Source of the DNA: JANQHS01 sp965267505
Lineage (GTDB): Bacteria > Bacteroidota > Bacteroidia > Cytophagales > CCMP332
Assembly (NCBI GenBank): GCA_965267505.1
Contig: OZ254081.1
Span: 744,001 to 808,000, forward strand
DNA: 64,000 nucleotides
Direction: 5' to 3'
Part shown: positions 35,260 through 43,560 of the stretch, piece after piece
How positions within the stretch are numbered: the stretch's first letter is position 1
Layout of the letters: each line of letters begins with the position of its first letter
Program-made: the position numbers and the translations under genes
The notes under the pieces: model-generated
Seen by the model: the letters and a program-made list of their open reading frames with translations, nothing else
Database searches by the model: none
What the model was told of the DNA's origin: nothing

Positions 35260-37401
35260 ATGGCTGTTGAGAAATTCTCTTATGACAATAAGATCGTAAA
35301 ATACTTCATGATCGCCTCGGTGATCTTTGGGGTTGTGGGAATGTTGGTTGGTATCCTGGTGGCGATGCAACTATACATTCCCGCCTTAAATTTTGATCTT
35401 CAATACACCACTTTTGGGCGGGTTCGCCCCCTTCATACCAATGCGATCATCTTCGCTTTTGTTGGGAATGCAATTTTCGCCGGGGTCTATTATTCACTCC
35501 AACGTTTGCTGAAAGCAAGAATGTTTTCAGACATGCTCAGCTGGATACATTTCTGGGGCTGGCAACTCATAATACTAGCAGCGGCCATTACCCTACCCCT
35601 TGGAATTAGCACAGCAAAAGAATACGCTGAATTAGAATGGCCTATCGACATTGCCATAGCCCTTGTTTGGGTGGTTTTCGGGATCAATATGATAGGAACT
35701 ATAATAAAGCGAAGGGAACGCCATATGTACGTTGCAATCTGGTTTTACCTGGCCACTTTTGTTACGGTAGCGGTTCTTCATATAGTAAATTCCTTTGAGC
35801 TTCCCATTTCATTGACCAAAAGCTACTCAGCATTTGCAGGAGTACAGGATGCATTAGTTCAATGGTGGTATGGCCATAATGCTGTGGCCTTCTTCTTAAC
35901 CACCCCTTACCTGGGTCTTATGTACTATTATCTGCCGAAAGCAGCAAATAGACCCGTCTATTCCTATCGCCTCAGCATTGTTCACTTCTGGTCCCTTATT
36001 TTCCTTTATATCTGGGCAGGACCTCACCATTTGCTTTATACTTCCTTACCCGATTGGGCTCAGATGCTCGGAGTTGTCTTTTCAGTGATGCTCATCGCGC
36101 CTTCCTGGGGTGGAATGGTCAATGGACTCCTTACCCTGAGAGGTGCCTGGGACAGAGTAAGAGAAAATGCGATTCTGAAATTTATGGTGGTGGCTCTGAC
36201 TTGTTATGGTATGGCTACCCTGGAAGGTCCTCTCTTATCTACAAAAACATTGAATTCAATTGCCCACTATACTGACTGGATTGTAGGGCATGTCCATATC
36301 GGTGGACTTGGATGGAATGGATTCCTAACCTTCGGAATGATGTATTGGTTGGTTCCAAAAATGTGGGGAACCAAGTTGCATTCAGAAAAACTCGCCAATG
36401 CCCATTTCTGGCTTGGTTCGCTAGGGATCATCTTTTATGCAGTTCCCTTGTACTTTGCCGGATTCACCCAGAGTTTGATGTGGAAGGAGTTCACTCCTGA
36501 AGGATTTCTTAAGTATGGAAACTTCCTGGAAACTGTAACCCAGATCATCCCCATGTATGCTTTGAGGTCCTTCGGAGGAATCCTCTACCTGGCAGGGGTG
36601 TTTGTGATGATCTATAACCTAATGAAAACGGCCAAGCAGGGAAGTTTCTTGGCAAATGAAGAAGCAGAGGCACCTGCCCTGGAGAAAAATGTAGAATACA
36701 GCGGTCACGATACATTCTGGCATAGAGCCTGGGAAAGAAAGCCGGTATTCTTTACGGGATTGGCTCTGGTAGCAATCCTTATTGGAGGAATTGTGGAATT
36801 GATCCCAATGAATTTTGTGGAATCCAATGTTCCCAAAATAGCATCGGTCAAACCTTATACACCTCTTGAACTTCATGGGAGAGATATTTATATCCGGGAA
36901 GGATGTAATACCTGCCACTCTCAAATGATCCGTCCTTTTAGGAGTGAGACCGAGAGGTACGGCGAGTATTCCAAATCAGGGGAATTCGTATACGATCATC
37001 CATTCTTATGGGGATCCAAAAGAACCGGTCCCGACCTTCATAGAGTGGGAGGAAAATATCCTGATTCCTGGCATTTCCATCATATGTTGGAACCAACAGC
37101 AATTTCTCCCGGATCTATTATGCCAGCATATCCATGGCTTTATGAGCAAGATGTAGACCGAGCGTCTACGGGTGCAAAAATCAGGGCTATGCAGAGTTTG
37201 GGGGTCCCATACCCAGAGGGCTTTGCTGATCAGGCTGAAGCCGATATGGATGAGCAGGCGAAGGGCATCGTGAAATCTCTTGAGATCGATGGATTTGGTT
37301 CAAGTCCTGATAAGGAGATCATAGCTCTGATCGCTTACCTGCAAAGGCTGGGTACCGACATAAAAAATACCGATGATGTTCAAGCTTCAAATTCAAAATA
37401 A
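35260..37401 (+). CDS. ccoNO: Fused cbb3 cytochrome c oxidase subunits I and II (CcoN-CcoO)
   Basis: A 713-residue fusion of the catalytic and mono-heme subunits. CcoN part (residues about 1-470): 12 or more membrane segments with heme/copper histidines, such as FGRVRPLHTNAIIF, QWWYGHNAVAFF, AGPHHLLYTSLPDW and WIVGHVHIGGLGWNGF. CcoO part: membrane segment FFTGLALVAILIGGIVELIP, then the c-type heme site CNTCH, the context QMIRPFRSETERYG, and axial methionine in GSIMPAYPWLY. It reduces oxygen to water with proton pumping and high oxygen affinity. Fusion is the rule in Bacteroidota. Its stop overlaps the ccoQ start by 1 bp (TAATG). Confidence 0.97.
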   Translation: MAVEKFSYDNKIVKYFMIASVIFGVVGMLVGILVAMQLYIPALNFDLQYTTFGRVRPLHTNAIIFAFVGNAIFAGVYYSLQRLLKARMFSDMLSWIHFWGWQLIILAAAITLPLGISTAKEYAELEWPIDIAIALVWVVFGINMIGTIIKRRERHMYVAIWFYLATFVTVAVLHIVNSFELPISLTKSYSAFAGVQDALVQWWYGHNAVAFFLTTPYLGLMYYYLPKAANRPVYSYRLSIVHFWSLIFLYIWAGPHHLLYTSLPDWAQMLGVVFSVMLIAPSWGGMVNGLLTLRGAWDRVRENAILKFMVVALTCYGMATLEGPLLSTKTLNSIAHYTDWIVGHVHIGGLGWNGFLTFGMMYWLVPKMWGTKLHSEKLANAHFWLGSLGIIFYAVPLYFAGFTQSLMWKEFTPEGFLKYGNFLETVTQIIPMYALRSFGGILYLAGVFVMIYNLMKTAKQGSFLANEEAEAPALEKNVEYSGHDTFWHRAWERKPVFFTGLALVAILIGGIVELIPMNFVESNVPKIASVKPYTPLELHGRDIYIREGCNTCHSQMIRPFRSETERYGEYSKSGEFVYDHPFLWGSKRTGPDLHRVGGKYPDSWHFHHMLEPTAISPGSIMPAYPWLYEQDVDRASTGAKIRAMQSLGVPYPEGFADQAEADMDEQAKGIVKSLEIDGFGSSPDKEIIALIAYLQRLGTDIKNTDDVQASNSK

Positions 37402-37589
37402 TGAGATACGTATTTGACGGCATAGATGGAGCAGAATGGTATGGAATTACCTCCCTCCTCATCTTCACTCTTTTTTTCATAGGTGTGAGCCTTTGGGCTT
37501 TTAGAAAGGATAAATCCTTTCTGGATAGGATGAAACACATCCCCTTTGACCAAAACAGCGAAACAAACCAAAACATAGACCAGAAATGA
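37401..37589 (+). CDS. ccoQ: cbb3 oxidase subunit CcoQ-like
   Basis: A 62-residue protein with one membrane segment (YGITSLLIFTLFFIGVSLWAF) followed by a charged tail, the usual form of CcoQ. It is identified mainly by size, topology and place between ccoNO and ccoP, because CcoQ is poorly conserved. It overlaps ccoNO by 1 bp (TAATG) and ccoP by 4 bp (ATGA). CcoQ stabilises the assembled complex, especially under oxygen. Confidence 0.82.
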   Translation: MRYVFDGIDGAEWYGITSLLIFTLFFIGVSLWAFRKDKSFLDRMKHIPFDQNSETNQNIDQK

Positions 37590-38611
37590 AAGCAATAAAA
37601 TTCATGAAATCCCTTGCCAAAAGGGCTAGCCTAATGGCTGTTATTTTCAGTTTTCTTCCAGTTTATGCCATGGCACAGGAGGAAGCAGAACCCTCACTTT
37701 TCTCCATGGACCCGATGATGTTGACCATCTTGTTTTTAGTGGCTTTGGTCATGCTATTGGTATTTGTTACCCTGGTATTAATGGTAAACCTGGCCAGGTT
37801 AATGCTGATCGAAACAGAAAAGGCTAAGGCAAGGGCTGAAGGGATAGCATATGTAGAACCAAAGGGAATTTTTGAGTCCTGGTGGAGTTCGCTAAGCGAA
37901 AGGTTTATTACCGGGAAGCTTTATTCCCAGGACAAAGAGAGGGAATCCATGCTTTTGGAGCATAATTATGACGGCATACAGGAAATGGATTATGGTATGC
38001 CTCCCTGGCTTACTACTTTCTTCCTGATTACCATCGGTTTTGGTGTTGTATATGTGATCAACATTTACGGAACCGGGTTGATCCCTTCTCAATCAGATGA
38101 GTACATTGCTGAGATGGAGGAAGCAGAGATTGCTATTGCAGAATGGAAAGCTGCTCAAGCTAATCTGATCGATGAGACCAATGTTGAATTTTCAGATGAG
38201 GTTGCTCACCTGGAAGCAGGCAAAGCGATCTACATGAAGGATTGCAAGGTCTGTCATGGGGAATTTGGTGAAGGGGGTGTTGGTCCCAACATGACAGATG
38301 ATTATTGGCTGCATGGAGGCGGAATAGCGGAAATTTTTTCTACTGTCAAATATGGAGTTCCGGAAAAAGGAATGATCTCCTGGCAAAACCAGCTGTCTCC
38401 CGCTGATATGTCTGCTGTATCGAGTTATATCTATACGCTTCATGGTACCAATCCACCTAACCCGAAGGATCCACAAGGTGAATTTGTAAAAAGAGAAGAA
38501 GCTGGTGCTGAGACAGAAGAAGCCAGTGACAACGAAGAAGAATCCGATGCCGTAGATACAGAAGAGGCAGCAACTGAGGAAGAGGTAGTTGAAGAAACAG
38601 AAGCTTCGTAG
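37586..38611 (+). CDS. ccoP: cbb3 oxidase subunit III CcoP, mono-heme form with acidic tail
   Basis: A 341-residue membrane cytochrome c that passes electrons to CcoO/CcoN. A hydrophobic N-terminus is followed by two membrane segments (MLTILFLVALVMLLVFVTLV; WLTTFFLITIGFGVVYVINI) and one cytochrome c domain with CKVCH near residue 225 and candidate axial methionine in EKGMISWQ. Proteobacterial CcoP has two hemes; here only one CxxCH occurs. The last 45 residues are almost entirely Glu, Asp, Ala and Thr. The start overlaps ccoQ by 4 bp; ATG 37604 is an alternative. A terminator follows directly. Confidence 0.95.
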   Translation: MKAIKFMKSLAKRASLMAVIFSFLPVYAMAQEEAEPSLFSMDPMMLTILFLVALVMLLVFVTLVLMVNLARLMLIETEKAKARAEGIAYVEPKGIFESWWSSLSERFITGKLYSQDKERESMLLEHNYDGIQEMDYGMPPWLTTFFLITIGFGVVYVINIYGTGLIPSQSDEYIAEMEEAEIAIAEWKAAQANLIDETNVEFSDEVAHLEAGKAIYMKDCKVCHGEFGEGGVGPNMTDDYWLHGGGIAEIFSTVKYGVPEKGMISWQNQLSPADMSAVSSYIYTLHGTNPPNPKDPQGEFVKREEAGAETEEASDNEEESDAVDTEEAATEEEVVEETEAS

Positions 38612-38633
38612 AGATTTAACACTATAAGCATAA

Positions 38634-38657
38634 AAAAAGGGGCCGTAGCCCCTTTTT
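38634..38657. terminator. Bidirectional terminator between ccoP and the Asp-box gene
   Basis: AAAAAGGGGC-CGTA-GCCCCTTTTT is a perfect 10-bp stem with a 4-nt loop and A/T tracts on both sides. It sits in the 50-bp gap between convergent genes and can end transcription both ways. Confidence 0.92.
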
Positions 38658-38661
38658 CTTT

Positions 38662-40602
38662 TTATTCGATAATCAACTTCTTTGTCGTAAAGTCTCCTTC
38701 CGATCCTATTTTGACTAGGTAAATGCCCGGATTAAGATTGGATAGGTCCAGATCAAAGTCATTGATCCCCAACTGAAGCTTCCTAAGCTCAGCGGATTGA
38801 ACTTTGTGTCCCAGAATATTCACCACCTCGAGGCTAACCGTAGTTTCCTTGAAGGAGGATACTGAAACAGTAACCTGACCATTACTTGGATTTGGGAAAA
38901 CCTTGATGTTTGAAACATCAATTGATCCCTCCAATCCCACTGTGGTAGAATCCCCTAATTCCTCAAAGGTGACAAGGACTCCACTTTCATAATAATGCTC
39001 AGCTACGGGCCATACAGCTGTTAAGGAAGAAAGATCCTGATAAACAATTGGGATCTCAATTCCATTTGACCTTGTGATCGCAATTTCAGATAAATACTCA
39101 AAATTCATCAAGCTGAAGCTTGCTGATAGTAATTGCGTTGAATCGGAATAAACATCTTTAACAACATTGTATCCCCTGTAATAAAGGGTTCTATGCGAAT
39201 TTCCACAATAGCCCTGGTTGAAACCAGTACACTCAGGAACCCCAGTTAGGGCATTGAAGATCACTGTATCGGTGTCAAACCATCCAAACATTACATAACG
39301 GCCGTTTACATCCCTGGAAACCTGAGGTCTGTTTTCTTGAGAAAGTCCGTTGCCACTGGCACCTACCTGGCCGTACCTCAAATGTGTAGTACCCAGTCGG
39401 TTCATGTCCCATGTAGTTCCTCCATCTGAAGAATAAACATGCCAGATCGTTGATGGCTGGCCTACGTATGTGAAACCATAGTCATTATCTGGTCTCCACT
39501 CTATGTTCATGATAGTATGAGGGTTTCCGAAGGTGTCAACGACGACATCCACCTCAAACTGGGCAGAAGCAATGATGTTTGCAAAGATTGAATCTCCAAT
39601 GGAAGACAGAACAACGGGATCGTCAGCGAAATAAAACTCCTGTGGTTGACCCCATGTAACTCCACCATCAGTAGTTTTCATATAAAGAAGGTTTACAGCC
39701 CTTTTTGGGTAGGTAGCTGAATCCAATCTCCCCAAGCCAACAATGAAACCAGTTTGTCCATCTGGAGAAAACGCCATTTGCATACCACTTGGAGGATCAT
39801 CATCATTCTGGGTAGGAAAATAAATCTTACTTCTCGTTACATTCAAAGCCCCATTTTGAATTACCCCTTCATAAATGGCAAGACTATCAATGAAACCTCC
39901 GTTGATCAAATCAGTAGGAGCTTCAACGGCCCACATTTTTCCATTTGCATAGGTTCCTCCTTCAGGAATGTCAATCCTGGTAGAATTTGCTGAATCAACG
40001 AAAGTAAACATATCCGTGGCAGTTCCTCCAGCATCGGCTATCTGAAGAGAGCCAATTCCTACACCACCCCAAATACCGTTTGTTCCAGTAAGAGTAGGCC
40101 CTATAAAGATTTGATATGCACTATCGGGATCTGTGTTTCCTGCCGGATTGTAAATAAAGCCTTGAGGATATCTACCATTTTCCCTAGTAGAATCCTGGGT
40201 ATCCCAAAGCAAACCGTTATTCAAGGTCCAGTTTGCCCCTGCATCATCAGAATATGAGTAACGAATCCACCCTGATAATCCAATTCCACCATAAAATGAC
40301 GGGTTTTGTCTGAAAGTAAAGCTCATCATATCCAGCTCAGGCAAATATTGAAAGGCAGACCTGATACCAAATGCGCTGGTAAAAGGGTTTGCTGATTCAC
40401 CCAATTTCACAAGAGCACCGGAAACTCTCTGGCTCGAGGAAGCACTATTCGCGCTCTCCTTGAGAAAATGTTCCTGCTGGTCTGCTTTGTAATTCGCATG
40501 TTTTGCTTTTGAAACATCAACCCCAGGGTTGTATTTCAGTTTGGATTGCCCAAAAGCAAGTAATGGGGCAAAAAAGATCAAAATCAGTAATGATTTATTC
40601 AT
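38662..40602 (-). CDS. Secreted Asp-box (BNR) propeller protein with T9SS sorting domain
   Basis: A 646-residue exported protein. The signal peptide ends near LLAFGQ. Three or more Asp-box motifs of S-x-D-x-G-x-x-W type (YSDDAGANWT, KTTDGGVTWG, SSDGGTTWD) mark a sialidase-like beta-propeller, with spacing suggesting six or seven blades. No sialidase catalytic Arg triad or FRIP motif was seen, so enzyme activity is not claimed. The last 75 residues are a type A T9SS sorting domain (IKVFPNPSNGQVTVSVSS, LNPGIYLVKIGSEG). It is convergent with ccoP across a shared terminator and has no obvious link to respiration. Confidence 0.87.
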   Translation of the reverse strand: MNKSLLILIFFAPLLAFGQSKLKYNPGVDVSKAKHANYKADQQEHFLKESANSASSSQRVSGALVKLGESANPFTSAFGIRSAFQYLPELDMMSFTFRQNPSFYGGIGLSGWIRYSYSDDAGANWTLNNGLLWDTQDSTRENGRYPQGFIYNPAGNTDPDSAYQIFIGPTLTGTNGIWGGVGIGSLQIADAGGTATDMFTFVDSANSTRIDIPEGGTYANGKMWAVEAPTDLINGGFIDSLAIYEGVIQNGALNVTRSKIYFPTQNDDDPPSGMQMAFSPDGQTGFIVGLGRLDSATYPKRAVNLLYMKTTDGGVTWGQPQEFYFADDPVVLSSIGDSIFANIIASAQFEVDVVVDTFGNPHTIMNIEWRPDNDYGFTYVGQPSTIWHVYSSDGGTTWDMNRLGTTHLRYGQVGASGNGLSQENRPQVSRDVNGRYVMFGWFDTDTVIFNALTGVPECTGFNQGYCGNSHRTLYYRGYNVVKDVYSDSTQLLSASFSLMNFEYLSEIAITRSNGIEIPIVYQDLSSLTAVWPVAEHYYESGVLVTFEELGDSTTVGLEGSIDVSNIKVFPNPSNGQVTVSVSSFKETTVSLEVVNILGHKVQSAELRKLQLGINDFDLDLSNLNPGIYLVKIGSEGDFTTKKLIIE

Positions 40603-40694
40603 GTGATTTGGTTTTTGAGTTTTATTAATAAACGACCAGAATCATATCTCTGGTTGGGTTTTTAGTCCAATTTTCTTTTATAAGCATCTTAAAA

Positions 40695-42584
40695 CTAGGA
40701 TTTTAATAGTTCTGGAACAATTTCAGGGTTTAAGAGAGTTGAAACATCGCCCAAGTTACTGGTATCTCCTTCCGCAACCTTTCTTAAAATCCTTCTCATA
40801 ATCTTTCCCGAACGGGTTTTGGGCAAACCTGAAACAAACTGGATTCTTTCAGGTTTAGCAATGGGGCCCACGATCCTTGCAACCAGTTCCAAAATTTCCT
40901 GCCTCAAGGCATCCTCATCCTTTGGAGAATGAAACGTAGTCACAAAGGCGTGAACCGCGTTTCCCTTGATGTCATGGGGATAACCCACTACGGCAGTTTC
41001 AACCACATTCTCATGCTCATCGATGGCGTTTTCAATCTCCGCTGTTCCAAGATTATGCCCGGACACAATGATCACATCATCTACCCTACCTGTGATTCTG
41101 TAATACCCTTCTTCATCCCTTCTGCATCCATCTCCAGTGAAGTACATATTGGTGAACCCAGCAAAATAGGTGTCATGAAATCGCTGGTGGTCTCCGTAAA
41201 TGGTTCGAGCCATAGATGGCCATGGAAATTTGAAGCATAGCCTTCCCTCCACCCCATTTCCTTGAACTTCCTTACCATCCTGATTCATCAATGCTGGTTG
41301 TATTCCTGGCATCGGAAGCGTGGCAAAACTTGGCTTTGTAGGTGTTATTCCAGCTATTGGTGAGATCATGAATCCTCCGGTTTCGGTCTGCCAATAGGTA
41401 TCAACCACAGGGCAACTTCCTTTGCCTATCTTATCATGGTACCAATGCCAGGCTTCTTCATTTATTGGCTCGCCTACTGTCCCTAATACCCTCAATGAAC
41501 CGAGATCGTGCTTTTCTATCAATCGGGGATCACATTTCTCAAGTGACCGTATGGCTGTTGGTGCTGTGTAGAAAATATTAACCTTATGCTTGTCCACAAC
41601 CTCCCAAAACCGATCCATCTCCGGGTAGCTAGGCACGCCTTCAAACATTAGGGTAGTGGCTCCTGCTGCCAAAGGACCATATATAATATAGGAATGACCC
41701 GTGATCCAACCCACGTCTGCTGTGCACCAATAGATCTCTCCAGGCTTGTATTGAAAGGCATTTAGAAAGGTGTAGGTGGTATAAACCATATAACCCCCAC
41801 AGGAATGAACCATCCCTTTTGGTTTGCCGGTGGAACCGGAGGTATACAGGATAAATAATAGATCTTCAGAGTCCATAGTCTCTGCTTCGGACTCATCACT
41901 CATACCAATGAGAATATCATTCCACCAAAGATCCCTACCCTGCTTCATAGTGATTTCGGTTCCTGTCCTTTTTACAACTATGCATTTCTCAATGCTCGGA
42001 CAAGATTCCAAAGCCTCATCAACTATGGACTTCAATGGGGTGATTTTGTTCCCACGAAAACCACCATCTGCCGTGATCACCATTTTGCAGGAGGCATCAT
42101 TTATTCTATCCATCAACGAACGAGTGGAGAAGCCAGCAAATACAACAGAATGTACAGCTCCTATTCGGGCACAAGCCAATACAGCAACCGCCAGTTCTGG
42201 AATCATGGGCATGTAAATGCAAACCCGGTCTCCCTTTTTAATTCCATTTAGTTTTAGAGCGTTGGAGAATTTGTTAACCCTTTGTGCCAATTCTGAATAG
42301 CTGATATGCAATGCTTCTTCATTTGGATCATTAGGCTCCCAAATGATTGCGGTTTCCTCTCCTTTTTCCTTTAGGTGTCTGTCAATACAATTTTCGGTAA
42401 TATTCAATTGCCCTCCCTCAAACCATTTTACCTCGGGTTTCAGAAAGTCCCATTCAAAAACATCATCCCATTTCTTCCTCCATGTAAAGGATTCGGCAAT
42501 GTCAGTCCAAAATCCTTCGGGATCCTCCACGCTATGTTTGTAGATCTGCAGATAACTTTCAAAGTCCTTAACGAGGTGTTTCAT
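40695..42584 (-). CDS. acs: Acetyl-CoA synthetase (AMP-forming)
   Basis: A 629-residue adenylating enzyme converting acetate, ATP and CoA to acetyl-CoA. Motifs are YTSGSTGKPKGMVHS (P-loop-like A3), YWCTADVGWITGHSY, VDTYWQTETGG (A5), YFTGDGCRRDEEGYYRITGR (A7/A8) and C-terminal SGKIMRRILRKVA with the lysine that is acetylated for control. Length and the RVCIYMPMIPE and FAGFSTRSL segments point to Acs rather than other acyl-CoA ligases. It lies 1 nt downstream of the fructosamine kinase-like gene, so the two form one unit divergent from ccoG. Confidence 0.96.
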   Translation of the reverse strand: MKHLVKDFESYLQIYKHSVEDPEGFWTDIAESFTWRKKWDDVFEWDFLKPEVKWFEGGQLNITENCIDRHLKEKGEETAIIWEPNDPNEEALHISYSELAQRVNKFSNALKLNGIKKGDRVCIYMPMIPELAVAVLACARIGAVHSVVFAGFSTRSLMDRINDASCKMVITADGGFRGNKITPLKSIVDEALESCPSIEKCIVVKRTGTEITMKQGRDLWWNDILIGMSDESEAETMDSEDLLFILYTSGSTGKPKGMVHSCGGYMVYTTYTFLNAFQYKPGEIYWCTADVGWITGHSYIIYGPLAAGATTLMFEGVPSYPEMDRFWEVVDKHKVNIFYTAPTAIRSLEKCDPRLIEKHDLGSLRVLGTVGEPINEEAWHWYHDKIGKGSCPVVDTYWQTETGGFMISPIAGITPTKPSFATLPMPGIQPALMNQDGKEVQGNGVEGRLCFKFPWPSMARTIYGDHQRFHDTYFAGFTNMYFTGDGCRRDEEGYYRITGRVDDVIIVSGHNLGTAEIENAIDEHENVVETAVVGYPHDIKGNAVHAFVTTFHSPKDEDALRQEILELVARIVGPIAKPERIQFVSGLPKTRSGKIMRRILRKVAEGDTSNLGDVSTLLNPEIVPELLKS

Positions 42585-42585
42585 C

Positions 42586-43467
42586 TTATAGATATTTCTT
42601 AATCAGTTGTCTTGCGGAAGAGATATATCCTCCTCCAAATAAATTTGCATGAACTAAAAGGGGATACAAATTATAGAGTTCAAATCTCTTTTCATAGCCT
42701 TTTTCCATGGGGAAGCATTCCTGATAATAGCGATAAAAATCTTTGTCAAATCCTCCAAACATGGTTGTAAAGGCAATTTCTATTTCCCGGTGCCCATAGT
42801 AAATAGCAGGATCAATAATCACCGCTTGCCCTTGAGGACCTCTCATAATATTTCCACTCCAGAGATCTCCATGGATCAAGGCGGGAGATTCCAGAACCAA
42901 AAGTTCTTTCATATTTGCTATGGCCAGTTCAAGTTCCCTTAAATCCTTGCTATACATTATCCCTGAATTAACGGCCATGCCCAGAGGTTCTAACAATCGT
43001 TTTTGGGCAAAGAACTCGCCCCAATCATTCATTTCCTCATTTTTCTGGACCAGGGAGCCTATGTAATTGTTTTCCTTCCATCCATACTTTTCAGAACTGT
43101 TCCTGTGCAGTTCTGCCAGGCCTTCTGCCAATTCCTTCCAATAGTCTCTTGATCCTCCTCCAGATTGAATGTGCTCCATCAAAAGAAATCCAGTCCCTTC
43201 AAAAGAACCCTCCAACAGAGGTTCGGGAACCATTAAACTTGTTGAAGCTTTAAGTGAGCTTAAGGCAGAAAACTCCTTAGAAAAAATCCCAGGGAAACGG
43301 TTTTCATCATTCCACTTCAGAAAAAAGCTCTTATTACCAGATTCCAGAACCCCGGAGGAATTGATGCAACCTCCCGAGGAAAAACTGAAGCCCGATATTG
43401 AGGAATTGCTTAATCCATTAGATCTCAATTGGCTTTTTAGATAGTTTTTAAGGTTCTCAGGGATCAC
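42586..43467 (-). CDS. Fructosamine kinase family protein
   Basis: A 293-residue protein of the fructosamine/ketosamine-3-kinase family in the aminoglycoside phosphotransferase superfamily. Members phosphorylate sugars attached to proteins, priming deglycation. Visible motifs are the N-lobe lysine in SFFLKWN, GTGFLLMEHI, the catalytic loop ALIHGDLWSGNIM and metal-binding AVIIDPAIYYGHREIEIAF. Length matches the family. It starts 94 bp from the divergent ccoG gene, across an FNR-like palindrome, and is followed at once by acs. Confidence 0.9.
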   Translation of the reverse strand: MIPENLKNYLKSQLRSNGLSNSSISGFSFSSGGCINSSGVLESGNKSFFLKWNDENRFPGIFSKEFSALSSLKASTSLMVPEPLLEGSFEGTGFLLMEHIQSGGGSRDYWKELAEGLAELHRNSSEKYGWKENNYIGSLVQKNEEMNDWGEFFAQKRLLEPLGMAVNSGIMYSKDLRELELAIANMKELLVLESPALIHGDLWSGNIMRGPQGQAVIIDPAIYYGHREIEIAFTTMFGGFDKDFYRYYQECFPMEKGYEKRFELYNLYPLLVHANLFGGGYISSARQLIKKYL

Positions 43468-43500
43468 TTTTGCTAAACGAGCTATTTTGTCAAACAGAAC

Positions 43501-43512
43501 TGATATTAATCA
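43501..43512. promoter_or_regulatory. FNR-like palindrome upstream of ccoG
   Basis: TGATATTAATCA, a perfect TGAT-N4-ATCA palindrome, lies in the 93-bp divergent region between the fructosamine kinase-like gene and ccoG. Its centre is 35.5 bp before the final G of the ccoG -7 element, placing it near -41.5 from the expected start, the classic class II activator position. Confidence 0.65.
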
Positions 43513-43534
43513 TATTTACGCTTCAAGTCCAACT

Positions 43535-43542
43535 TATATTTG
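43535..43542 (+). promoter_or_regulatory. Bacteroidota -7 promoter element for ccoG
   Basis: TATATTTG matches TAnnTTTG exactly, 18 nt before the ccoG start. No good -33 TTTG is present; the FNR-like site occupies that side, as expected for an activator-dependent promoter. Confidence 0.6.
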
Positions 43543-43560
43543 TCGAATAATCTTCCATGA

